A DNA stretch of 64,000 nt from positions 569,001 through 633,000 of the forward strand of contig CALNXK010000030.1 in the NCBI GenBank assembly GCA_942486035.1. Direction: 5' to 3'. Position numbers and translations under genes: made by a program. Positions 39,201 to 46,441 of this stretch are shown here, piece by piece. The DNA is from Porites lobata (Eukaryota > Cnidaria > Anthozoa > Scleractinia > Poritidae). Each line of letters begins with the position of its first letter. Position 1 is the stretch's first letter. The notes beneath the pieces were generated by a model. It saw only the letters and a program-made list of their open reading frames with translations, had not been told where the DNA came from and searched no databases.

Positions 39201-40220
39201 TGAACTCAAAAGAAAAAAACAAAGGAGACTAATGCACTAGTCAATGGAAAGCCCCCCATGCCATACCAAGGGAATGTATGGCATAAGCAGGAGATTTAAG
39301 CAGTTTTAGACAGCCACTTTTCCGCAAGTATCAGCGACTGGGGACCACTGGCGGGGCTTGATAGACAGAGATTAGCCTTTCACCATTTTTTACCATCTTG
39401 AATAGGCAAGGTACAAGAACAGAAGCATATAAATGTTGTAGTTAATTTTTTATCTCAAGTAATTTTTGTTTCTCTTTTGTTTCAACTTCATTAGCATACA
39501 TTATCATACCCAAAAACAAAAGAAAAACAAAAATTACCTGAAACAAAAAAATAACTACAACATAAGCCTTGTTTCTGATGGGAATATTGTTCTGGGGTAT
39601 GGGGATGTGAGGCTTTCCACTGACTAATGCAAATAGACTAAAAAGGCTATGTTAACAGTGACCAATTTAGACTACCTTTTAATAACAAATCACAATTTAT
39701 GAGTTTAAAATATCCAGCATTGCTAGCGTTTATATTTTTAAAATCTTTCACTCAGAAAGTACTGCAACGATTATTGAAAGTCTATAATGACAACAAAAAA
39801 ATTAAAATAAAAAAAAAAGCAGGAAAAGCGCACACTGTGTTACTACTGGATTTTCTGCTCTGATTACCTACAACTTTATGATAAGCGGCGAGAGAGCCTT
39901 TATAAAAACTGTGATTGGAGTAATAAAGTTTATATTAACAGTGTTATGGCTATGGTTAAAAATTATCTTAACTACGGGGCAGTAAAACGTATTGCGTAAA
40001 TTATGATGCAACGAATGATGACGATGTTAGACCAAAAAATCGACCGCCAAATAAATTTAAGCTTACTGTTTTTCTCTATCGTCTTATTTAGTCTCCAAAG
40101 AATTTCCTCAGATTCTCCCCTGATATGAAAGTGATTCTAAGCCTCAAACTGTCAAGAAACTAAAGTATACGTAACTAACAGAAGAAAATATTTCGCACAA
40201 ACCTTGCATAACGCAGCCAT
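27224..40220 (-). CDS. ACADSB: Short/branched-chain specific acyl-CoA dehydrogenase, mitochondrial (12 exons, 438 aa)
   Basis: Exons in transcript order: 40203-40220, 38893-39091, 36761-36861, 34343-34549, 32827-32997, 32382-32456, 31900-31950, 31356-31448, 30375-30464, 29426-29563, 28214-28313, 27224-27297. All junctions are GT-AG and the frame is closed from ATG (40218-40220) to TGA (27224-27226), giving 438 aa against 432 in human ACADSB. The first ~47 residues (starting MAALCKILSSVVRPARP) are Arg-rich without acids, as in a mitochondrial presequence. Motifs in order: LMGIEIDADYGG, EELAKVDPSVSV, the dehydrogenase signature CLSEVGSGSDAF, MWITNAEHA, MLGLAQG, ERKQFGQ, QIAHVFTQIEAAKLLVYNAA, MGGVGF and YEGTSNIQ with the catalytic Glu at 419. 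It is expected to oxidise 2-methylbutyryl-CoA in isoleucine breakdown, passing electrons to ETF (family knowledge). Introns 2 and 3 each host a foldback-like element. Confidence 0.95.
27648..27775 (+). repeat. Dispersed repeat end (GTGGCGGA...ACACCAAAC type)
   Basis: This is the plus-strand copy of the family seen reversed at 2330-2475: GTGGCGGATCTAGG, a CCCCG run, TTTTTTACACCAAACTGAGG and CCCGAAGGGCAGAAAAAAA. It lies in the last ACADSB intron. Confidence 0.6.
27928..28095 (-). mobile_element. tRNA-derived SINE
   Basis: Read on the minus strand, the unit begins GGGTGGCGTAGTGGTGAGAG, which is A-box-like. A perfect B box GGTTCGAATTC follows at 28045-28035, about 40 nt on. Then comes a conserved-looking body with TTCTCTCCCTCTGCC and TCTCCGGGTACTCCAGTTTT. 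The spacing fits an RNA polymerase III internal promoter. It lies in the last ACADSB intron. The body recalls conserved SINE central domains known from cnidarians, which I could not verify here. Confidence 0.75.
28770..28926. mobile_element. Hairpin MITE with GGTTACCGGTC ends and a perfect 8-bp duplication
   Basis: The arms are about 55 bp: GGTTACCGGTCATCTCGCCC and then GTCATTTCGCCCCGGTT on the left, inverted on the right as GGGGCGAAATGACCGGTTAC. CTAAGGCC flanks both sides (28762-28769 and 28927-28934). It is inserted at the very end of another MITE that starts GGCCCCATCCACACG. Confidence 0.88.
28931..29105. mobile_element. MITE of the GGCCCCATCCACACGTA family, copy 1
   Basis: It begins GGCCCCATCCACACGTATC, then TTTTTGAAAGCGGAGA. 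Internal blocks CCGTTTTAGCCTTCCG, CAAAAACCCAGATTTT and CCAGAGTGAAGATTTTTGAA recur at 41600-41875. A partial relative lies at 43146-43244. Confidence 0.65.
29120..29206 (-). repeat. Degenerate tRNA-derived SINE fragment
   Basis: The minus strand reads GGGTGGCTGGAGCAGTGGTG, GAGCACTTGCCTCC, then a damaged B box GGCTTCAAATCTGG. It matches the head of the SINE at 27928-28095 but lacks its body. Confidence 0.6.
30238..30343. mobile_element. MITE with GGAAACTGCATGCCCACC-type arms
   Basis: The left arm is GGAAACTGCATGCCCACC, then TACCCCTCC. The right arm is the inverse, ending GGTGGGCAGTTTCC, around a core with a second inverted block (AAGCCAACGTTTTG / GACATTGGCTT). It lies in the ACADSB intron between exons 30375-30464 and 29426-29563. 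Confidence 0.75.
33769..34274. mobile_element. Pogo-like non-autonomous element
   Basis: The left end is CAGTCGAACCC and the right end, reverse complemented, is TGGTCAAACCC. TA flanks both sides (33767-33768 and 34275-34276). Internal words such as GGACACCCAATTAATGTGGA and ACAGACACCTGTTAATGCAG echo each other. Immediately left, TTTGACCGTA (33760-33768) looks like the end of another member. Confidence 0.6.
34656..36188. mobile_element. Foldback-like DNA transposon with tandem-repeat arms, 10-bp duplication
   Basis: The terminal 14 bp are a perfect inverted repeat, CGGTCAGTATAAAA. Behind it, the left arm (to ~34800) is built of CGGACTG and GTATAAAAYRCGGACT units. The right arm (~36010-36188) has the same units inverted (AGTCCGCAGTCCGCGTTTTA). 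The 10-bp CATTGAAAAC sits directly outside both ends (34646-34655 and 36189-36198). No transposase ORF was found. A smaller MITE relative lies inside at 35420-35532. The 10-bp duplication and repeat-built arms suit Foldback or Mutator-like elements. It lies in ACADSB intron 3. Confidence 0.9.
35420..35532. mobile_element. MITE nested in the foldback-like element, AGCCTGTTCCAGG family
   Basis: The left end reads TAGCCTGTTCCAGGTTCTCA. The right end, reverse complemented, reads TAACCTGTTCAAGGTTCTAA, and both arms continue into GATAGTTGGG. It is the same family as 6024-6181. No clean duplication is visible. Confidence 0.65.
37131..37215. repeat. Pogo-like terminal fragment
   Basis: TACAGTCAACTCCCGATAAC is followed by repeated GAGTTATCAG motifs, as at the ends of pogo/Tigger-type elements. 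I could not find its partner end. Confidence 0.4.
37633..38782. mobile_element. Foldback-like DNA transposon with 11-bp tandem-repeat arms, 8-bp duplication
   Basis: The ends are inverted repeats: GGATCTTGTTTACTGTGGG, then TAATGTCGAC. The 8-bp AACAAATA lies outside both (37625-37632 and 38783-38790). The left arm (37655-38030) is an array of 11-bp units TCGGTCGACAC / TCGGTCGATAG. The right arm (38470-38765) is the inverted array CGACCGACTAT. Beside it, six to seven 22-bp units CGACAGTTGACCGATATACC occur at 38336-38470. Because 33 nt equals three units, every frame reads as an 11-residue repeat (STDYRPTIDRL-type). These frames are artefacts, not genes. It lies in ACADSB intron 2. Confidence 0.92.
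38336..38470. repeat. 22-bp tandem array inside the foldback-like element
   Basis: Six full units of about 22 bp (consensus begins CGACAGTTGACCGATATA, then YCAC), with a seventh degenerate one, differ from each other by one or two bases. It lies next to the 11-bp right arm. Confidence 0.85.
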
Positions 40221-40330
40221 ATTCCCAGAACAAAACGATAGGTATATCATTTACACAAACATGAAGTGTCTGTTGTCATTATGGGCGGAGGCGGGGCGGG
40301 GGTGAGGGCGTACTGCGGGGATGAGCCCAG
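40221..40330 (-). promoter_or_regulatory. Presumed ACADSB promoter / 5' leader
   Basis: A locally GC-rich block (GGGCGGAGGCGGGGCGGGGG near 40283-40302) lies 60-100 bp upstream of the ACADSB start codon. It contains GC-box-like sequence. No transcript start can be fixed from sequence alone. Confidence 0.4.
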
Positions 40331-40566
40331 GTCCACACTGGTTGGTTAATTTCTTACCTTTTGCGCCTTGAAAATAATGACATAAACTTTCAATCGTAAA
40401 TTTTTGTTTTAAAATGTCTTCCCAAACTGATTCTCTTCTTTTAAATTCCTCCAGGGTTGAAGTTGTCCCAAGAGAAACTGAAGTCAATGATGGGGGTAAG
40501 CACAATTGCTGATAAGCAACGGTGTATTATGGGAAATGCGCAATGGCGAATGGTCTCTGTTGGAGC

Positions 40567-40742
40567 TAGCCTGCGTACCATGGCGGTTTTGTCGAGCTGG
40601 GCGCAGGAGCGGCGTAGCAGCGAAATTCGCGCGCGAAGCGCGCGAGAACGAGCTTCCGCCCCAATCTCCTCGCGGTTTCTCTGCCCTCGCCCGCCTTTAT
40701 TACTTAGCGCGCTCAACCAAAACCGCCATGCTACGCAGGCTA
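40567..40742. mobile_element. MITE with TAGCCTGCGTA ends and a perfect 9-bp duplication
   Basis: The left end reads TAGCCTGCGTACCATGGCGG, then TTTTG. The right end, reverse complemented, reads TAGCCTGCGTAGCATGGCGG, then TTTTG. TGTTGGAGC flanks both sides (40558-40566 and 40743-40751). The core is rich in CGCGCG. Open frames across it are incidental. Confidence 0.9.
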
Positions 40743-41599
40743 TGTTGGAGCAGAATCTAGGAGCCTTAATAATTTAAGTGATCGACTCGAAAAATAGTAG
40801 GAACAATTTTTTTGCTAAATGACTGACAGGGGAGTAGCCAACAGCCCATAAACCTGTAGGCCCGGGCCAACAAATTTTTGGTTTGATCACTCTACCGCTT
40901 GTAACAAATTATGCGTTGTTAGGGTGATATGAGCTAAAAGGCTTAAGAGCTCAAAGCGTTGGTGAGGTTAGTGCGTACAAGCCATGCCTGCAATTTTCAG
41001 GATATATATATGTGGAAAGGAACGGTCAATGAGCCAGGCCTACAACTCACGAAAAGCTGGTTACGCCCCTGACTGAAATCTCTCGGGTCTGATCTTGTGG
41101 GCATCATTCGTGGTCTTGAAAAGGCTCATTTCCGTAAAAATAAATGCGAAAAACGACAGGGTACCATATGGCTTTAGGATTTTTTCGTCCTAAACAGGGT
41201 CAGGGTTTCAAACCCTCAGCGGCTCACCTATACCGAAAGATTGTTCGAGTACCCCACCGGTAGAGCGTTGGATGCTGTGCGTTTCACTCACGAGAGGGTG
41301 AACATATAAATCCAAGAGAGAATGAGGTCATTCTGATCCTCTTTTGATAAATCCGGCTACCCTATAGTTGGTTGGCAAAACAAACAATACAAGGTCTAGC
41401 CTCTTAACGCTCAAAATATCAGGCTCATAATCTTTGCTTTTACCGTCTGTCTCACTGTTCTCAGTCAAGATGCCAGTCTTCGTGCCGTGAGGATTAGTTT
41501 TTACCGTGCAGAGTACGGTTTCGAGGAAGTGGTTAAGCTCTTCATCAACCAATCATCAGCGCACTCCGCCAAAAAACGGAGTGTAGCCGTATTATACAA

Positions 41600-41875
41600 A
41601 GGGAAAGTCCACACGTAACCGGGTATTGAAAACGGAGATTCTATTCTCCATTTTAGACTTCGGGCGTTTTTGGGTACCAAAAACCCATCTTTTCAATAAC
41701 GCTCCCCAGAGTGTTGCCTGCGGACACAGACGTGTTTCCGGTCGTCGCTTGAAGAGAAGCGACGAGCGGAAATACGTCTGTGTCCGCAGGCCATCCAGAG
41801 TGGAGATTTTTGAAAACGTCGGCCTCAACCTTTGTCGGCCTCTCGTCTACGAGTGAACCGGGACGAAAACGGAGG
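41600..41875. mobile_element. MITE of the CACACGTA...CCGTTTT family, copy 2
   Basis: Blocks TCCACACGTAACCGGGTA, GAAAACGGAGATTCT, AAAAACCCATCTTTTCAA and CCAGAGTGGAGATTTTTGAA align with the copy at 28931-29105. The family sequence is split by an 81-bp hairpin insertion at 41714-41794. Confidence 0.65.
41714..41794. mobile_element. 81-bp hairpin MITE nested in another MITE, 8-bp duplication
   Basis: The arms GCCTGCGGACACAGACGT and its inverse close over GCGACGAGCGG / GTCGTCGCTT. CCAGAGTG flanks both sides (41706-41713 and 41795-41802). Removing the insertion restores the CCAGAGTG continuity seen in copy 1 at 28931-29105. Confidence 0.9.
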
Positions 41876-41885
41876 TTGTGGAATA

Positions 41886-42440
41886 CAGTCGAACCTCCAT
41901 GTGCGACCACCTCTCATAAACGACCACCAATCCAAAACACCAAAGTTTTCCCAGTCAAAGCCTTACAGTTGGAACCTCTAGTAAACGACCACCCCCTGTA
42001 AGCGACCTAGCCTGCGTGGCAAGCGTTTCCGTTTGGTTTCGGAGCAAAGAAATACCGAGGAAGGGGACTTCCGGTATTCCTCGTTCTTTTCGCCTAAACC
42101 GCACAGAAACGCTTGCTACGCACGCGCGCTATAAGCGACCGCGACCACTTTATGGGCCTGACAATTAATGATTTTCCATTGTTTTTAACCTCTTGTAAGC
42201 GACCACTCGACTCAGTCTTTGATCTCTGTTTTCGCTGTCTGCACTATGTTACTTAGAATATAGAAGAACTTTAGTGAAAACATGAAATTACACGTATCCT
42301 AACTTAGACATTGCATGCAATAAATTATCTTCCATAAAGTAGATGTGCCTGGACCCCTGCGGTTCGCTTGTAAACGACGCCCCCCGTAAGAGACCACTCA
42401 GTCTTTGCATTTTGGTGGTCGCTTACAGGAGGTTCGACGG
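41886..42440. mobile_element. Pogo-like element with CAGTCGAACCTCC ends, TA duplication
   Basis: The left end reads CAGTCGAACCTCCATGTGCG and the right end, reverse complemented, reads CCGTCGAACCTCCTGTAAGC. TA is outside both (41884-41885 and 42441-42442). TAAGCGACCACC-type words recur inside. There is no transposase. The MITE at 42008-42131 sits inside it. Confidence 0.8.
42008..42131. mobile_element. MITE with TAGCCTGCGTGGCAAGCG ends nested in the pogo-like element
   Basis: The arms TAGCCTGCGTGGCAAGCGTT and the inverted AACGCTTGCTACGCACGC meet over CCGAGGAA / TTCCGGTATTCCTCG. TAAGCGACC flanks both sides (41999-42007 and 42132-42140), a 9-bp duplication. It is the same family as 46886-47075. 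Confidence 0.9.
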
Positions 42441-42556
42441 TACGATGATGACATCTGGCGGGGGGGGGGGCCCTGGATGACATACATCATTTTCCACTTG
42501 CTTTACGCATGCTTCATAAGGGATGCTATTTCCATCGTTTGAGCAACCTCGTTTGA

Positions 42557-43096
42557 GGGTCGTGAAGGGGGTACCAAATTCCAGTTCCCAGCCTAAATTT
42601 GGCCCAAATCCCAGTTCCCAGGCTAATTTTTGCCAAAATCCCAGTTACCAGTTTACAGTTTAAATCCAACAAAAGTTTAGAGTTTTCGGTGTGTATAACG
42701 GCGTTATTTGCATTTGAAACCTTTTCCGAAGCCATTTTTATCTTCCCTTCACAATATCTTCGTATGCAAACTTGCAGAACTTGTCCGCTGACCAGGAAAA
42801 CTGACAGAACGTAACTATGCAACCGTGTAAGCCTGGTAGCTAGACCGCGGGCGGGAAGGCGAAAAATACTGATTTCATGGTCTCTACTGAGGAGTGCAAG
42901 GTCTATTGCTACGAAATTTTATTTTTCTATTTCAAAATATTGGAGCAAAGACCACTGAAGAAAAGAAATCCCATTCCCATTTTATAATTGTTCATCCCAT
43001 TCCCAGTGGCTAAATCCCAGTCCCAGTGAGTAAATCCCATTTTCCCAGTCCACAATGAGGCTAATCCCAGTTCGCATTTTACCCGTTCACGACCCT
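42557..43096. mobile_element. Element with GGGTCGTGAA ends and internal CCCAGTTCCCAG arrays, 9-bp duplication
   Basis: The ends are GGGTCGTGAAGGGG and, reverse complemented, AGGGTCGTGAACGGG. CTCGTTTGA lies outside both (42548-42556 and 43097-43105). Both flanks carry arrays of AATCCCAGTTCCCAG-type units (42570-42655 and 42965-43080). Unlike the other two repeat-armed elements, these arrays are in the same orientation, not inverted. Confidence 0.85.
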
Positions 43097-43145
43097 CTCG
43101 TTTGAGCGTTTTCATGTGGTCTGGCAAAGACTTTTCAAATATATA

Positions 43146-43246
43146 CGCTAAGTGTGAACACGTATTTCTTGGGAAACGGAGAAAAAAACTCCGTGTTCAA
43201 AAATATACGGTACCGGCTCCTGACGGTACGTGTGAATAGGGCCTAA
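43146..43246. repeat. Fragment of the CACACGTA-type MITE family
   Basis: AAACGGAGAAAAAAACTCCG and a right end GTACGTGTGAATAGGGCC resemble the inverted ends of the family at 28931-29105. Its left end is not resolved. Confidence 0.45.
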
Positions 43247-44073
43247 AAGTTTTCAATTTGCTTCTAATGAAAGGAGCTAAAATTTCGAATATATTTAAGC
43301 TCTTTTTGACTTAAAGTAGTGGTTTTACTTTACAATGCATATAGCAAATTAAGCTAAAATTTGTCGCCGAGATTTTAGAACACGCTAAATGTCAGATATT
43401 CGTTATCACCGGAATGAGAAATTCCGGATCGAGATTAACATCAGTATGAAAAAAGACCCCTTGCGTAGCTAACAAGCGACGTTTTGTTCATGAAAAGAAA
43501 GGTTTCTTATTTAAAAATTCGCATGAGGTAAGTGGCGTTCACGTTTCATATATCCTGTCAATTTGTTGCCATGCGAACGAAAACTTAACATATTGTATAT
43601 ATTCCCAAAAGCCGCGGATAAAAGACTAGACCGCTCAAATAGGATTTCTGCTAATAAATGGATACGATAAGTTCGCCTCTTAGAAACAATTTTCAATAAG
43701 GGTCATAACGACATTTATATTTTAAAACAAACAAAAAGTACACTGTGTCATAAAAAAAAAACGGGGGTAAAAAAAATAGTGGTCAAATGTTCTTACCAAA
43801 TCATAAAACAGTGCTTTGACCGAAGTTTAGGATTTGGTTTAGGATCTGCAAGAAAGGTTTTCTACCGACGATTTCATTTTGGTAGGCGGCAACAGAAAGG
43901 CAGGTTTTGCACCGTGTATATCGAGCTCAACTAAATCATCTGTATAATTAGTCTCCCCCGAAAATCTGTTTAAAACAAATACGGCTTGAAAATATCACAA
44001 AGCGAACTTGGGAAAACGAACTTAACATCGACAAAAAAACAGACAAAGCGCGAAAGTTAGTACAAGCGGGAAG

Positions 44074-44847
44074 ATGTCTGCCAAGAACGACGGGAGGAAA
44101 GCGAGCGAAAAGAGGACTGAAAGCGTCTTTAAGAAATTTCGTTCTCCTTGCATTGATGCTCACTACGAGGCTTTTATAATGCGATCGAATTGGACGATTG
44201 GAAACTTGTACGCGGCGAATCTTAACTTGGGACAGAGTTACGTAAAACAAGTTCAGCATATAGAAAAACAAAGACAGGTTTGGTTGTCAGGGAAAAACAA
44301 GGAAGAGGAAACCATGCAGGAAAGGTTGGATGCTCTAAAGAGGCAAGCAAAACATTGTTTTCACTCCGAAGCTTTGACTGATGAAGTGAAAAATAGCACA
44401 ACTCCGCGACCAAGAGCTAAAACTGTGAGCGCCTGTTATCGAGTTGAGAGCTTTGAAAAGCTTGATTTCCTCGAGAGAAGAGGGCATTTTGGAAACAACA
44501 GGTCAACTTCTCAGCCGGCTAGACTTCGGTTTAACAGCGCTTGTTTATCAAACCAAAATTCAGGAAAGGAAAGCTTTGAATTACATCTAAACCCAAGCAG
44601 GAATAGAAAACTCCCAAACATTCAAAGTCGGCCAGTTAGTCGATCTACAGAAAACGCATTTGATTTAAGAAACCGTTCTCGTCTCGGCCTAAAAAGAACA
44701 ACCTCAATGTTTCCTTTCGATGTAAAATCTCACAGGTACTTCACTGTGGAGTCGGAGCAAGAAATAAAAGCAAACAGCGATCTAATTCCCAAATGGTTAC
44801 CGTCAAATCTGCGGTCAAAAAATAATCACGATAAGACTTTACTCTAG
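44074..44847 (+). CDS. Intronless 257-aa protein of unknown function
   Basis: An ATG (context AAGATGTCTGCC) opens 257 codons to TAG, with AATAAA 22 bp later at 44869-44874. I recognise no family. The protein is strongly basic and Ser/Asn-rich. There are no membrane segments or signal peptide. Residues about 50-95 (including YVKQVQHIEKQRQVW and MQERLDALKRQAKHC) look helical and may form a short coiled coil; the rest looks disordered, with basic patches such as SRNRKLPNIQSR. An uninterrupted frame of this length in AT-rich DNA, with a poly(A) signal, supports a real gene. It could be a lineage-restricted gene or a retrocopy. It is convergent with SEPSECS. Confidence 0.7.
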   Translation: MSAKNDGRKASEKRTESVFKKFRSPCIDAHYEAFIMRSNWTIGNLYAANLNLGQSYVKQVQHIEKQRQVWLSGKNKEEETMQERLDALKRQAKHCFHSEALTDEVKNSTTPRPRAKTVSACYRVESFEKLDFLERRGHFGNNRSTSQPARLRFNSACLSNQNSGKESFELHLNPSRNRKLPNIQSRPVSRSTENAFDLRNRSRLGLKRTTSMFPFDVKSHRYFTVESEQEIKANSDLIPKWLPSNLRSKNNHDKTLL

Positions 44848-45130
44848 AGTGCAGTATTTTCAGAAAATAATAAACAGGTTTGACAGTTTCAAAGCAAAAG
44901 GGCCGAGAGATTTGTCTTCATGTAAAATAATTAGCACATTTAGGAACTTTAATTAATAAAGGAAAAATTAATCCGGAAAGTACAAGGGGGAGTTCATTGC
45001 CAGATGACACAAAAGTTACTTTTTGTTGCGAGGAAACATTACCAAAAACGTGATCTTCCCAATTATTAGACTATTTTTCTTAACACTGCACAGTGTAAAT
45101 TTGAACAACTTTACAAGAATGACTGAACAG

Positions 45131-45351
45131 CATGGCTCGAAAAAAAGTCCTGTCCAGCAGTCCCGAACAAGTGGATTTTCTTGCTGGCAAGTAACTTTTA
45201 ACGCTCACTTGCCCAATGGATAAAGGTCTAGGCAACCCATCATCTAACAAAATCATTAACTACGACGAGCGAAAGGTTGTCCAGGGCAAGAAAATATGAG
45301 AGCTGCTTGTCCAAAGGACAAGTTTGAATTCAAGTTTTTTTTCGAGCCCTG
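45131..45351. mobile_element. hAT-like MITE with CAGGGCTCGAAAAAAA ends
   Basis: The left end reads CATGGCTCGAAAAAAAGTCC and the right end, reverse complemented, reads CAGGGCTCGAAAAAAAACTT. A solitary matching end (CAGGGCTCGAAAAAATT) lies at 52243-52259. No clean duplication is visible. Confidence 0.65.
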
Positions 45352-45994
45352 GAACGGGGATGATCTGGACCAAAACAGAAAGGGACTACCAATCATTTCT
45401 TCCGGACAGAGACTCCAGGATTTTGATATACAAGTCCCAAAATAAAACAACGAAATGGCACCAAGGAATAAGTTGCTAACTAGCTTTTCTTTGTCAAATT
45501 CACAAATAAATTCACGGCATAACTTGGATTTTATACAGACGCACAAGGTACGCTAAGATGACAATTGTATCACAAATTACAGCAATTTTCTTCAAGCATG
45601 CAGTTTTCTTGGTTTTTCTCCTCAAACCGGCTAACTAGAAACCTTAGACGTAAAACCATCCGTCAATTACAAGGTTTTTCAACTTTTCTCTCACTTTTTT
45701 CCCGCCCATACGACGAGGAAAAGAAAAAGAAGTCCCAAGGAATCCACAACACCCGAAACCTATCTTTGCGTCACTTATTATTCTTTATAATTTTTTTTCC
45801 TGCGGTATGTTGAATAGGCTATTTCCGAGTTGCAAAAACTCTCACTTTAAAAACGAGGCTAAGTGCAAAACCTTTCTTGTAAAAATGAGTTTTATTTACG
45901 TGATAACAAAATCATATTCACATCAATGGTTTTGTGCTTTGCATCTCTTTGGGGCAGAGGCTTGAGGCAACTCGTAAATGGTCTATTGTTATGA

Positions 45995-46348
45995 CATTGC
46001 CTAGTTTCAAATCGAGAGGGGCTGGGTACGAGTCGGCTTGTTATGGAATAAACAACACGCTGAAGTTTGGTGCCGATCAGGCCAATATTGAATAAGATAC
46101 AGCTATTAATAAACATGAAAATTTATAAGAGATGTATGGATTGCCGGACACATCGCCCGGACAGCTATATATTTCTTAGTAAATTTTGGGGGTTTTGAAT
46201 GGCTGTATCTCGTTCAGTATATCCCGATAAACACCAATCTTGCTGATTCAGTCAATGTGCTCTTTCTGACTATATGGGTCTCGTGTCGTTGTTTATTCCA
46301 TAATAAACTGACTCGTACTCAGTCCCTCTCGACTTGAAACTAGGCAAT
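45995..46348. mobile_element. Inverted-repeat element with ATTGCCTAGTTTCAA ends
   Basis: Arms of about 65 bp: ATTGCCTAGTTTCAAATCGA, GAGGGGCTGGGTACGAGTC and TATGGAATAAACAACACG on the left, inverted on the right with few changes. It lies 90-450 bp downstream of the SEPSECS stop codon and may fall within its 3' UTR. It carries TTTATT, which is AATAAA on the SEPSECS strand. Confidence 0.8.
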
Positions 46349-46441
46349 GAACACTCGTTGGAAGGCTATCCTATTAACAATTCTGTTGGATGGCCACGAA
46401 CCATTTTACTGTAAATTAAAATCAAAAATCAATATTTAGTA

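Noticed and set aside
40457..40777. 106-codon plus-strand open frame near the ACADSB promoter
   Set aside because: It spans the MITE at 40567-40742 and its duplications; no conserved content.
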